Assembly: GCA_015350385.1 (NCBI GenBank) | Contig: WNKI01000003.1 | Span: forward strand, 2,437,001 to 2,501,000 | Origin: Aculops lycopersici | Taxonomy: Eukaryota > Arthropoda > Arachnida > Trombidiformes > Eriophyidae | Length of the DNA: 64,000 bases | Reading direction: 5' to 3' | In this document: positions 1-10,620 of the stretch, in pieces | Layout of the letters: each line of letters opens with the position of its first letter | Position numbering within the stretch: position 1 is the stretch's first letter | Translations under genes and position numbers: made by a program | The notes under the pieces: model-generated | Seen by the model: only the letters and a program-made list of their open reading frames with translations | What the model was told of the DNA's origin: nothing | Database searches by the model: none

Positions 1-123
1 CCAAGTCCCAACTCTCAACAATCTCAGGGACAACAGGAATCGGCGGGCGCCATACTCAAATCGGCACTGACCTCGCCGCTAATGGACTCGTCGAGCAAGA
101 TTATGGTCAGCATCTTTAATTGA
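1..123 (+). CDS. Probable 3' end of a coding gene (partial)
   Basis: The frame starting at base 1 is open for 40 codons and ends at TGA 121-123. Its codons mostly end in C or G (for example ctg-acc-tcg-ccg), and it encodes a Ser/Gln-rich tail ending in the residues KIMVSIFN. A second plus frame is also open until TAA at 117-119, so the frame choice rests on codon character only. An AATAAA at 678-683 would give a 3' UTR of about 560 bases. I do not recognise the protein; the rest of the gene lies left of the window. Confidence 0.45.
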   Translation, partial: PSPNSQQSQGQQESAGAILKSALTSPLMDSSSKIMVSIFN

Positions 124-677
124 TGATTAATTGATTGAACTCGTGGCAAATAACAGAAGAGAGAGGGAGAGAGGAACCAAATCACTGATTAGCTTTCAAT
201 GGGCGGGACGCAGAGTTAAAAGCGCAATAGCAATAGAGATACAAAAACAGAAATCAACACCACCACCACTACCACTAAACTGTAGTAGCGTGAGAGGGAG
301 GAAGCGAAACTTTATATTCAAAATACTTGATAATTAAGATGATATCTTACATCTACCACAACAAACATAGATTATATATCTAAACCAAATCATTGAAATA
401 TCTAGATTACTAGCAGCTACACATAAAAACAATTCAAACCAAATTAGTCAAACGAAGAGAGAGAGGCTGGAATAATAACAGTAAATATATTGATTTTTGT
501 ACAAAACAAAAAAGAGGGAAGAAAATTCACCTAAACTTAAAAGCTAAAATAGAGACTCAAAGTATACAAATATATATGAAAAGACATATAAATGATATTA
601 GATCTAAATAACTATAAAATGATCCAATCCAAATTTCGGGAGATAATCGAAGAATTATAAGTAGAAAAGAGACCCAC

Positions 678-683
678 AATAAA
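678..683 (+). terminator. Candidate polyadenylation signal of the left-edge gene
   Basis: AATAAA hexamer in A/T-rich sequence about 555 bases after the stop at 121-123. It fits a 3' UTR end, but the hexamer is common in such composition. Confidence 0.3.
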
Positions 684-958
684 GAGGATAGTACTTTTTT
701 ACCACTAAGCGCTAAGTTTGTGTCCATCGTAGAATTCATCTCTCTCTATGTTTATGCCAAGGTCTCAAAGTCGGAGGCAAATTTCTCGTGATTGTAATCT
801 AAAATTGAGCTAAAGAAAAAGGAATCAGGAAGGAGGAAAGGAAACTTGACCTCCACTTCCATTGGCGAGCAAGGCGAACCTTGAGGCCATCGCTCGCTGG
901 CCGGCCGCTCGCGTTTTCTGCCCACCGCCGCCGAGGCCACCGCGTAACGCACATTTGC

Positions 959-990
959 GGCGGCCGCCTGTTACGTAACAAGCGGCCGCC
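959..990. promoter_or_regulatory. Near-perfect 32-bp palindrome centred on GTTACGTAAC
   Basis: Left arm 959-974 and right arm 975-990 are reverse complements except for one mismatched pair. The centre is GTTACGTAAC (970-979), flanked by GC-rich arms containing GCGGCCGC. TTACGTAA is the known consensus of PAR-type bZIP factors (Pdp1, vrille, E4BP4, HLF). Two further GTTACGTAAC copies lie at 1197-1206 and 1299-1308. Confidence 0.5.
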
Positions 991-1196
991 TCTGGCTGCT
1001 GGGGCCAGCGCGACTCAAAGGTCGATATCCTCTGACTGGAGGGGCGACTCGCGCGCGTAGTTGAGTCGCGAAGTGAGTTTGCCGCGGACTCAACTTCCCG
1101 TTGGTGGTGGGTGTTGGTGTTGGTGGCCCCAGTGAGCCGGCCAAGCAGGCAACTGAAGCCAACGAACTGTGAGTGGGCCTGCCTTAGTTGTTGGCT

Positions 1197-1206
1197 GTTA
1201 CGTAAC
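1197..1206. promoter_or_regulatory. GTTACGTAAC palindrome, second copy
   Basis: Perfect 10-base palindrome, the same core as 970-979, in CpG-rich DNA. It is a candidate PAR-bZIP site (inference from consensus). Confidence 0.45.
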
Positions 1207-1298
1207 GCGCGCTCTGCCTTGCCCCTCGCGGGGGTCGCAGTGACCCGCCGCCGCGACCCCTCCGTTTCCTCTAACGAGGCATTGGCCGTGGCGCGGCT

Positions 1299-1308
1299 GT
1301 TACGTAAC
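1299..1308. promoter_or_regulatory. GTTACGTAAC palindrome, third copy
   Basis: Perfect 10-base palindrome preceded, like the copy at 1197, by GGCT. Three copies within 340 bases suggest a cis-regulatory cluster. Confidence 0.45.
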
Positions 1309-1367
1309 ACTCGCCGCCTGCACTCTCTATGGCGCCTCTATGTGCACCACCGTCGCTCTCACACACA

Positions 1368-1369
<2 letters not shown>

Positions 1370-1432
<63 letters not shown>

Positions 1433-1445
1433 ACGCACGCACACA
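1370..1445. repeat. (CA)n microsatellite
   Basis: Nearly pure AC dinucleotides from 1370 to about 1427, then imperfect to 1445. Open frames through it coding for His-Thr repeats are artefacts. Confidence 0.95.
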
Positions 1446-2807
1446 AATGCCATAGCAAAGCTGCTGTTGCTGTTGGCGATGAACTCGACGAAGTTCAACC
1501 AACTTTCAGTCATCGGTTCGAGTGCTCCAAATGCGCGCAGGATTTGCGCGCCCCGCAGACCATCTGCAAAGTCACCCAATTATCAGGCCGCCGCTAGTAA
1601 CTCACTTACTTTGCTACCTATCTCGCCAGCCGCCTTACGTTTGCGCTCAGGGGGCGCCCCAAAATTTTACAAGTCTTTCTCGTTTATCTCCTCGAACTAA
1701 AATCCCATTAATCCTCACGTGAGAGGGGAAATTGTTTATCCATTTCCATAGAAAAGAGGCACCTCCGTAGAGAAGTCACTAATGCTGATCCACTCGCTCG
1801 GGTTCAAGGGTTCCCCTTCGAGTGCGTGGTGTGGTGTTGCGAGCGCCAGGTGGCGCTTCCGGCGAATCTGGACCACACCACCTGGGTGACGAGCGACGAA
1901 ACTCTGGTTTTTGTTATTTTTGCCGCCTCTCCATCCTAAAATTGGCGCCACTGGGTCAGGTGACTGGTCTGCCCAGAGAAAGCTTGTGTTTTCCTAAAGC
2001 AATCTTTTGACAAGCTAGCTGGACAGTTGACGGAGGACCCTGGCGGCCGGCGGGCCGAAATTTCAAGTGCGCGTAACTCAAGGTCAGGAGCAAAGAGAGA
2101 CGAAAGCAAAGAGAGGGAGAGCTTTTCGTTAAAGTGGAAAGCGACAACACGAAAGAAAGTAGTTGCTCGCAGGTAGATGCGCGCACTGGCTACCTGTGGC
2201 TGGTTGTAGTTAAAAGGGTGACTCTTTTTAGTTAAACCTTTTTTATCCCGACTCCTAGAACAACAACAACAACAACGACAACAAGTGGCTGGTGGGTAAC
2301 GCGTTGAGTGAGCCACACGCACTAAAGGGAACAACAGTCTAGTGTGTAACCGAGTTGGCCATTTGAGTTGCTGGGCGCGCGGCTTGGTTTTAAGTGAGAT
2401 TGCGAGCGATCGCGACCACTTGTTGCCTGCCGTCCATTGCCTCTCTATGTTGGCTGCTATTGTGCAACAGCAACTGCAAACGCGAGCGCAACAAACGACT
2501 GGAGCTAGAGGAAAGCAACCAGCGTGACCATGAACTTGGCCGGCCAAAGCGAGCAGTGGAAGCCGCGAGCTGCGGTTGGCAAGCTAGTTAGCTTGCAGTT
2601 CGCTCGGCCAGCCGACCGGCCAACTTGACGGCCAACGCTAATGCGCTGCCGACAACAAAAGCAAGCCGGACGGCCGATAAACTTTTCCCCCCTTCTGGCC
2701 AAAGCTCAGCGTAGTGGTCGGGGCTAGCGTTGGAGCCCTTGAAAAGTATCCTCTCGTTATGATTTCTTTTTCATCATTGGAATCTCGTTTCATTTCATTT
2801 CATTTCA

Positions 2808-2813
2808 TATAAA
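2808..2813 (+). promoter_or_regulatory. Candidate TATA box
   Basis: TATAAA directly after a (CATTT)n run, in the gene-free region upstream of the FAM151-like gene. It is about 3 kb from that start codon, so any link would need a 5' UTR intron. Weak evidence. Confidence 0.2.
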
Positions 2814-5800
2814 CCACTCGCTCGCTAAACTCACGCGCGACAACCAGACATCAAAGGCGAAAACTTGTGAAAACAAAAACGAGCTAAAGAAGTGAAAAGG
2901 CTCGAATTACTCTCGAGTTTATCGGAGAGTCAATTGGTTGTGCGATGTTAATGAACTCGCCAGCGTTGGGCGGCCACTCTCTCGGTTGCTGCTCCTTCTT
3001 TCTCTTGTTTGGCCAGCAATTCAATTTTGTCACGTTGCTCGCCTTCTACTCTCCTTTTCTCTTCTCTTGTGTCTAAATTCTTTGTTGGTGGCAACAACGA
3101 CAGCGATGTTCGTTTGCGTGAGACTGAAGCAACAGTAACGATAACTCGATTAACGAACTCAATGAGCTAGAAAAGAGATCGGATTACATGGCGAGTTCAT
3201 CAAGTGGAGTCATTGAAATGACCGCTAGGGGTCGCCGCCGTCATCACAATCTCCCATCAGCAGCTGACAGTCGGCTGGCCGGTTAGTTTTGGCGAGCCGC
3301 CTCCAATCCAGAGCGCCACCTGTTAGCTTCTAGTGGAGATGGTGAAGAGGTTAGAAACAATGGAAAACTCTCGGCCGATTTTCGACCTCCAGGTGAGGGG
3401 ACCGGGTGATCATCCGCATGGCAACAACTTTGATTGTGATTGATTGAGCGACCCCACCAACGTTATTTGTGTAATACTGGCGTAGTTAAAGTCAATGTGA
3501 CACGAAGAGCCACAAGTGAACCGAAACTATATCCTTGATAACGCATCAAACACTTCCGGTTGCCGCTCCAGGTGCACTACTCTCAGGGTGCGTGAGCTTT
3601 TATTCTTGCTAATTAGCGGACTCTCTCCCTCTCTCGCCTGTTAGCTCGACTTCCGTGTTTGCAAACTAGAGACACAGCAAAACGAGCTTTTGGTGAGGTT
3701 TATTTACCATTCGATGGCGACTCGTCGTGGTGGCAGCACTCAATGTTTGTTTGTTTGCTTATTCGCGCGATGGCAGCGCGGAAGGAGCGGTCCAAGCAAC
3801 AAGTGGTTGCTGCTGTTGTTGATGTTGCTGTTGCGCAATCGATCGCAGACACTTTTGCACAAAGGCAAATTTCTTCCCCTAGATTTGATCTAACCTAGCG
3901 AAGAGTCAAAATGAACCCAACAATTGGCGAGCCGAGCAACCAAATGAGCAGCTAGAATCAAGATGATGAGGCGAACTTTGAACTTTCGTCATTCAAATTG
4001 GTAGATTTTTTCCCTCTCATCTGGGATCACAATAAACCACTAGCTCATAGCGGTTAATTCTGCTAAATAGATCAAGTAATTCCGGTTAATCATCACGCTG
4101 GTTGCTCACTTGATGAGAGATCGCCTTCGCCAACATAACCACTGCTAATGGGCGAGTTCATTAATCGACGGACGAAAAGTTTAATAAACTTGTTGCTCTT
4201 GCTAGATAACAAATATAATGGCGATAATAATAGAGTCGGCAGAGCGGCAATCGTGAGGCGGCAACGGTGGAGACTTTGCTGACGTCGCTAGTCGCGCGTT
4301 GTAAATTGAGGTAGTTAGCCTAATTTTTAGAGATATTAGGCACAGAGTTAAAGCAAAGAAATCCGACTAACAAGCAGCTCAATCTCTTGGGGGCCCCGGG
4401 AAACTCTAATTTTCTCGCTCTTTTTGGGCGCCAACTTAACAGTCGGCTAGTGATCAATCACCCAGACGCGAGTTTCAAGCGTTTTGTTTTTAGATATGAC
4501 AACAATAGTAATGCAACAAAAACTCGACTCGCGTTTTCAGGTGCAACTCATGAGACTGATTATCTGCTGTGGATAGCTAGCTAGCGACAGCTAGAGAAGA
4601 CAAAAAATTACCTCAGGCTCATTGTTTTCATCGCTCAGTGGCTATTGCTATGCTATGCCCAAAAGCGCAACGAGGAAAACATGAGCAGCAAAACAAAAAC
4701 GAAATGACGAGTGAGTAGAATCGAGAGTAGAACTAACGGTCTTGCCTCTTGGACCACGATCGTCACAACAACAACAACAACAACGTTGACGACGACGACA
4801 AGCCGAAGCGATGAAAGTTCATCAACCTCAAACTTGATTCCCCATTTGCTTCGGCGGATTCTGCAGCGACGAGGCAGTCAAATGGCAAGCGGGGATTCGG
4901 TTGTTAAACTGAGCTAAACTTAACGGATTCCCAACAGCAAGCCATCTGCTAGCTTTTCAACTGCCGCCGCAGTTTCTGCTTTGCACACAGGCAAATTGTG
5001 TGAGGCAAAGCTGGCAAGCTAGCTGGAGGGTGAATTATGCGCAACGCGCAGAGAGCGAGTTACACAACAGCGGCGCCAGGCGCAACAATTGTGTTAGCGT
5101 TGCGCTTTTCCGCAATATACTTGTGTGTGTGAGAGAGGATATTTGTCGCTGCGCCCTCGTGCTGGAGCCTGTGGCTTTTGGCTGGCTCCTCATCTGGCAC
5201 CCTCGCCGATCCTGCTGCTCTTTTGGTCTCGATAGCCAAGTGAGCAGTGGCCGGCAGCAGTTCATCAGCGGCGCGCTGCGTTGAGTCAGCATGGCCACCG
5301 GCGCTTACAGTTAAACGAGCGGCAGTAAGTTCATTGCAATTTGCAATACACACTCAAGCGCCACTATCTAGTTCATCGAACACATACACCACAAACAGCA
5401 GCAAGCTAGCTTACCAACTGCTAGCTTATTACTTCTACTATCTATCACACCAGCAACAAACAACAAACTTTGCGTAACTTTTACTGCAGCATTGGAGGCT
5501 GCTATGCTAAGCGCGCATCCAACCATTAGGAGTCGATGCTGTTCAGTGGAGGTTCAAGGCGCTAGAGACAGGAGGGGATCTAGCGTAAGCAACGGGAATA
5601 GCGGCGAGTTTAGCTTTTGGGGCGGGGACTTTTGGGCAAGTTTTTCTGTAAAATTTTTCTCCAAACTTTTGTGTGTGCGTGTGTGTGTTGATAATTTTAA
5701 CTTTAATTAAATTTGCATGAAAGAGGAGAGAGGAGAAGAGAAGGAGAAGGATGAATTTGCATTGATTTCCAAGCCACGAAGTCAACTTGTCAGCAGAGTT

Positions 5801-5849
5801 GAGTTGAGCGATAATTATTTTTATATCTACAAGTTGAATTGAAAGCAAC

Positions 5850-8474
5850 ATGCTAAGTGTCAAGCAACAGCAACAACAGCAGCAACAACAACAACAGCAA
5901 CAGCAACATTTAACACAACAGCAACCACCGCCACCATCTCAACCACCACAGCAAAATCATGAATTTCAACGGCCGGCTTGCAGACAAAGGAGGCCGGAAG
6001 TTGAATCGCAGCAATTGCTTAAGGGACCACAGGGCAACACAAAGAGAAACACAAACCACAAGTCCACTACTCTTTTGGCCTCACTGGCCTCCAGCGGCAA
6101 GAGTTCCAATTTTATAGATGGACATAACCATCTGAGGAAACTAGTGAACCATCAGCAACACAATGATCACGTAACCAGCTACGTGATGCGCCACCAGCAT
6201 CAACTTGATATTCAAACAATGACCACAACCACACTAACGGTGACCAACTCGGCAACAGGTGTCAGCGGGGTTGGTGGAAGTGCGGGATCGCCCAGTTCCC
6301 TTTGCTCCTCCTCCTCCTCGTCATCGTCGTCTTCGTCATCATCGTCGGGCATCTCAAGCGGCGTTAATTCAATCGCTTCGCCCGCCTCAGTGTCGCCCAC
6401 TTCGTCGATTGGCGGAAGTCCAACGCGAATGTCTCTTATGGACGGACTTCTGACTAGTTGGTCGCCTACCGGGGGCGCTGCTCATGATGTGCATCAGCTT
6501 AGCGGCCTGACGCTCACTTGGTCGCATGGAGCCAACTCGAGGGTGGCGCTTGCCGCCGCACTGGCCTCAAACAAACTAGTGGTTTGCGGCGACATTTCTC
6601 TGGCCGAGATGTCGCGGTATCCGGTGCCAATAATGGCGCCACCTGTTGCAAGCAAGCGAACAGGTGTAACAAAAACAGCAACCGCACAGCAGCTGCCACT
6701 TCATCACCAACCACGCGACGCTGAGACGCAAGACGACCTGACGCTCGATTGCTGGCTACAGGAAGTGACCAAAACCGGACAACAGCAAAAGGCCATCAAG
6801 TTGACCTTTACCTCGACGCGGGCCGTCGAGCCGGCGTTTAGAGTTTTGACAAGACACACCGAGCGGCTCAGGGGACCGCTGATCTTGGCAGCCAATATTA
6901 TGGGCCACGGCGGCTGTAGTGACAGGGAGGATGACCCCACAACGACAGCGGGAGGAGCTCCGTCCACGAGCCAACCTGTTGATGCCTGGACCTTTCTAAT
7001 GTTGTGTCGAGCGAGATTTCCTAGGTCAATCATATCAATCGGTTGGTGCCAACCGCACGGAACCGGAAGTGAAGTTGCTTTGCAAAAGAGCGCAAGTCCT
7101 TCTAGAGTTAGGCTGCAACCAGTGCCCAGCAGACGCGAGTCCTTCGATAGTCTTCAAATATTGGCCGCCTCAGCAGCGGCGGCTGATCCCATCTTTGAAC
7201 TCGATATTCTCGCCGACCATTACAGACATAGGGCCACGCCCAATCCCGTACCCAAGATTCTGAACACAATGGTGCACAGCGATGCTATTATCGAGAAACA
7301 ATTGAGTTCAGTCAAGATACCGGAAGTGGCCACGAGCGAGAGCAGCGGATGCAGTAGCGGGTCTCCGTCGCCCACCTCGCAGGTGGTCGTCTCTGTCAAT
7401 AGATTGTCCAGCTCTCACTTGGCCACAGCTCCACCAACTACCCCAAATCCAACAGGTTCCATTAGCCCAGAGAAGACGAAGAGGGAGCAGCAGCACCAGC
7501 ATGAGGCTAAATCCTCTTTCCTCGTATTGGCCGCCGCGGCCGCTGCGGCTGCCGCAACTTCTTGTGCACCATCAATAGGAAAATCTCAAACTCTAAACAG
7601 TGCGACAAGCGCCCATACAACGACCCTTGCTTCGTCGCCGTCTACAGGTGGCTACCATCAGCTGATCAACCAACTGCAACAGCAGCACCAACCGCTCAAC
7701 TTGAACATTAGCGACTGCGTTGCCGAGGCCAGGGTTAAGATGAACAAGGTTGATGAGGCGCCAACCGGAAGTGACCTATTGCTCCTGAAAACTTCCACCT
7801 CCTCAATGTCAAGCTCAATCACGTCGACAGGTGTTGGTAGATTGAGTTCTCAATTGCAAAGTGGATCGCATCAGCACCCGGATAACATGTTGCTATCGCG
7901 AAGACTTATGGGCTTCTATGACGAAACTCCTCTCTTGTTGTCATCTAGTAAATTATTGGACTCCCAGCAAAATACCTTCACGCAGCATATCAATAAGAAA
8001 GTGGCCATTTTAAGCAACAACAGTCATATTCAAGCTCATCATCCGCCAGGTATAGCCGTTGGCAATAAATTGATGCCAAAGCATCAGCAACAACAACAGC
8101 AGGTGGTTGCAGCAACCACCAATTTAGTGGACCAAAATTATGAAGGCCAAAATGTATATTATACTAGGGAAATGATTGACAAAATGGCTAGTGTAGTCAA
8201 GGAATACAATTTAACTCAGCCCATAACTTTCCCAGTGTTTGCCAAGTTTATATTAAGACAAAGAAATTCTTTAACTGAATTACAACGATTATTATATCAA
8301 ATGGGCAGCAATTCAACGTTAACTATTGTTGCGCAACAAGATGATCTCATTAAAGTAGATGATTTATTGATTATTTGTAAGGCGTTTGCGGCCAATCAGC
8401 TATTATTTGATTTGCCCGATGATCTTGCGAGTGCATTTAAACGAGTGCTAGAGAACCCGGGGACAGTTAATTGA
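5850..8474 (+). CDS. FAM151/menorin-family protein with large low-complexity inserts
   Basis: 874 residues in one exon. Blocks of the FAM151 (menorin) family are visible in order: a TWSHGANS block near residue 221, VPIMAPP near 258, a CWLQEV block near 302, IKLTFTSTRAVEP near 314, VDAWTFL near 376 and SIGWCQP near 397. Then, after about 370 residues rich in Ser, Ala, Gln and His, the family's C-terminal part follows: YYTREMIDKM near 770, QPITFPVFAKFILRQ and VDDLLIICKAF. The N-terminus has about 14 glutamines and no signal peptide, unlike secreted menorin. A polyserine run lies near residue 155 and a polyalanine near 563. C. elegans menorin acts in dendrite patterning; the role of this copy is unknown. 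Several acidic or His positions of the family appear replaced (see findings). The ATG at 5850 is the first in frame. Family call fairly sure, function not. Confidence 0.8.
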   Translation: MLSVKQQQQQQQQQQQQQQHLTQQQPPPPSQPPQQNHEFQRPACRQRRPEVESQQLLKGPQGNTKRNTNHKSTTLLASLASSGKSSNFIDGHNHLRKLVNHQQHNDHVTSYVMRHQHQLDIQTMTTTTLTVTNSATGVSGVGGSAGSPSSLCSSSSSSSSSSSSSSGISSGVNSIASPASVSPTSSIGGSPTRMSLMDGLLTSWSPTGGAAHDVHQLSGLTLTWSHGANSRVALAAALASNKLVVCGDISLAEMSRYPVPIMAPPVASKRTGVTKTATAQQLPLHHQPRDAETQDDLTLDCWLQEVTKTGQQQKAIKLTFTSTRAVEPAFRVLTRHTERLRGPLILAANIMGHGGCSDREDDPTTTAGGAPSTSQPVDAWTFLMLCRARFPRSIISIGWCQPHGTGSEVALQKSASPSRVRLQPVPSRRESFDSLQILAASAAAADPIFELDILADHYRHRATPNPVPKILNTMVHSDAIIEKQLSSVKIPEVATSESSGCSSGSPSPTSQVVVSVNRLSSSHLATAPPTTPNPTGSISPEKTKREQQHQHEAKSSFLVLAAAAAAAAATSCAPSIGKSQTLNSATSAHTTTLASSPSTGGYHQLINQLQQQHQPLNLNISDCVAEARVKMNKVDEAPTGSDLLLLKTSTSSMSSSITSTGVGRLSSQLQSGSHQHPDNMLLSRRLMGFYDETPLLLSSSKLLDSQQNTFTQHINKKVAILSNNSHIQAHHPPGIAVGNKLMPKHQQQQQQVVAATTNLVDQNYEGQNVYYTREMIDKMASVVKEYNLTQPITFPVFAKFILRQRNSLTELQRLLYQMGSNSTLTIVAQQDDLIKVDDLLIICKAFAANQLLFDLPDDLASAFKRVLENPGTVN

Positions 8475-8707
8475 TGTGGAATAATAATAATAATAATTTT
8501 ATTTATTCATATTCGATTAGATCATATTCAACAGGCCGACGTCGTCATCGACGTATCATTGTGCAGATTGAAGATAAAAGGAGAAATGCGAGAGAGGAAG
8601 ACCAATGGACAAACGGACAGATAAATTTGGACAAATTACCGGTAAAATTTAATTAATTCTAACTTACAATTGAGAGGAGAATGCGATGTAATTGAATCGA
8701 CCCGAAC

Positions 8708-8712
<5 letters not shown>

Positions 8713-8789
<77 letters not shown>
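8713..8789. repeat. (GA)n microsatellite
   Basis: About 38 uninterrupted AG units. GA units resume right after the N gap (8905-8917), suggesting a longer compound repeat that did not assemble. Confidence 0.95.
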
Positions 8790-8793
<4 letters not shown>

Positions 8794-8810
8794 CACAACA
8801 ACAACAACAA

Positions 8811-8884
8811 CGTAACGTAACTAACGTAACGTAACGTAACGTAACGTAACGTAACGTAACGTAACGTAACGTAACGTAACGTAA
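8811..8884. repeat. (ACGTA)n pentanucleotide array, cut by assembly gap
   Basis: Fourteen or so tandem copies of a 5-base unit reading CGTAA on plus (TTACG on minus), with one irregular unit near 8821. The array runs directly into the gap, so its true length is unknown. Confidence 0.95.
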
Positions 8885-8904
8885 NNNNNNNNNNNNNNNN
8901 NNNN
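8885..8904. other. Assembly gap (20 N)
   Basis: Twenty N bases between the pentanucleotide array and a GA repeat. The round size suggests a placeholder rather than a measured gap. Confidence 0.98.
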
Positions 8905-10620
8905 GAGAGAGAGAGAGATAAACAGTAGAAGCTCAATCATAACCAACCAACCAACAAATAGAAGAAAATTATCATTTCGTTAAAGAGACGAGAACTGGAA
9001 AGTCTGGCGAAAGTGTTCGAGAAAGAAATGAGCAATTGCCTTGGATCTATAGCCCGAATTACTAGTGATGACTCAATCGCCCACTCACTCGCTCACTTAT
9101 CGAGGCTCCAGAATAAACAAAAACTTACAAGTTCCTACACTAGATTTTTGGTTTCAATTATTGCATTTGTTTACCTGGCCATCGAAGACAACAACACAAC
9201 AAGTGGTTGACGCGTAAATCCCATCACAAGTGCCTCTGAATCTTGTTCAGAGGAAAAGGAAAGAGAGGCAAAGTGAGCGATAATTTAGTATACTGAACAG
9301 GTGGCAGCTGTCGAGGTAGTTGTAGTTTCCAGACATTGCGGGTGCTGCTCATGTTCCATCAGCCATATTAGCGACTCGTTGAGTGGCGAAAAATACTCTC
9401 GATTCGGATCTAACAAGTAGCTAGTGGTGGTGGTGGTGGTTGTTGTCGCATTGTAGTGGGCGGCAACAGGTCTCTCTAGCGAGTAGACAGGTCTCACTTT
9501 TCGCTTCGCTTGCCGTAACTCTCGCCACCAGGCAAGTCTTGTGTGTGTGTGTGTGTTTGCACTTGATGCTTCTGCTGTAGTTCAGCTACTGGAATTTCAG
9601 TTATCCCCATCAAATAACATGATAATAATGATAATAGCTGTGTGGTTTTTTGCCGCGGTAAGTCACCGAAGCGGAACCTCAAAAGCAGCAACAGCAACAA
9701 CAAACTAGACGACAAGCTAATGGATTTTGCAAGAGACAACAAGAGGAGTGGTTGTCGCTATAGTTGTTTTCGCGCCGACATCACCACCAGAAACCACTTG
9801 TTGTGCTTTCAAGATCAATCGATGCTCTTTTGGGCTTTTCCTGTGAAAGCCCAAAAGAAAGCTTGAAGATCGTTCAAGTTGGAGCGAGTTGCTTCAGTTT
9901 GTCTTGACGCCAGTTGAATGTTTCAAAATCGCTATAAATTTTAACCCGATTCACATGGCCTAGTCTAAGGTAAATTCCCGTTTGAAATGACGCATTTCAC
10001 ACGGAGCAATTTCGGGACAGTTGCACGCATCAGCGACACTTGTTGCTGTACAGCGACGACATCAACCTCATAGGCAAAAGAGTGAGTGAGTGAGAAGTTT
10101 TCAGGTTGATGCAGCAGCATCAAGTGATTTTTGATGCTGCTGCTGCTGCTGCTCTTACTATACTAATGCTAGTAACATTACAATATTACCACTACTTCTA
10201 GCTCAAGTTCATCGGCGAGAGTGCAGCAATCTTGACAAAACTTCGGAATTTCCATTGTCTCTAGATCGAGTTATCACAAATTGTAAATCTTGGCAACATT
10301 AGCGATAGCAGCAGTATTAGTGGCAGAAATAACACTAGCAGACGAGACACAACAAGTGGTAGTGGTGGTGGAGGCACGTTGTCTTGGATTTGAGCATAAT
10401 AAAATAAGAAAATCTTTACGCGAGGAAAAGTAAACACAAAAGCCGTAAAATTCTTGAGATTTCACGCGACCCGATGGCAAAACAACAACTTTTTGTCGTG
10501 CTTTACTTCATGTGGACGTGTCGTTAGTTTATATGCTACAGCACAGGTACAGGTAATTCGTGATCACCATAACAATTTAATCATCAAAATCAATTCCAAG
10601 AACCATCGTCAAGAATCAAA

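Larger units (their letters stand above)
124..5849. other. Gene-free region, repeat- and CpG-rich
   Basis: After an A/T-rich stretch (124-830) that looks like 3' UTR, composition changes to CpG-rich from about 860 to 1330, with three TTACGTAA palindromes and a CA microsatellite. From 1500 to 5849 there are only short open frames with no recognisable domain or steady codon bias. Short microsatellites occur, for example (CATTT)n near 2790-2808. The region lies directly upstream of the FAM151-like gene and probably holds its promoter and 5' UTR, plus regulatory DNA. No RNA gene was recognised. Confidence 0.6.
8475..10620. other. Gene-free region with microsatellites and assembly gap
   Basis: 3' flank of the FAM151-like gene and upstream flank of the Kir gene. 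It holds the (GA)n and (ACGTA)n repeats and the N gap at 8713-8920, a (GT)n at 9541-9554, a (GCT)n near 10136-10153, and three copies of the 10-mer CAACAAGTGG (9197, 9794 minus, 10350). Short open frames, including one on the minus strand at 9285-9497, show no recognisable domain. Confidence 0.6.

Noticed and set aside
1111..1700. Overlapping frames through the CA microsatellite encoding His-Thr or Val-Cys runs
   Set aside because: They arise from the dinucleotide repeat in several frames and both strands; no non-repeat domain.
8664..8936. Minus-strand frame across the N gap with Ser-Leu and Arg-Tyr repeats
   Set aside because: Translation of microsatellites and Ns only.
9285..9497. 70-codon minus frame containing SPLNESLIWLMEHEQ
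   Set aside because: Interesting-looking segment, but it is short, flanked by Thr/Tyr repeat coding, and has no clear splice partners or recognised domain.
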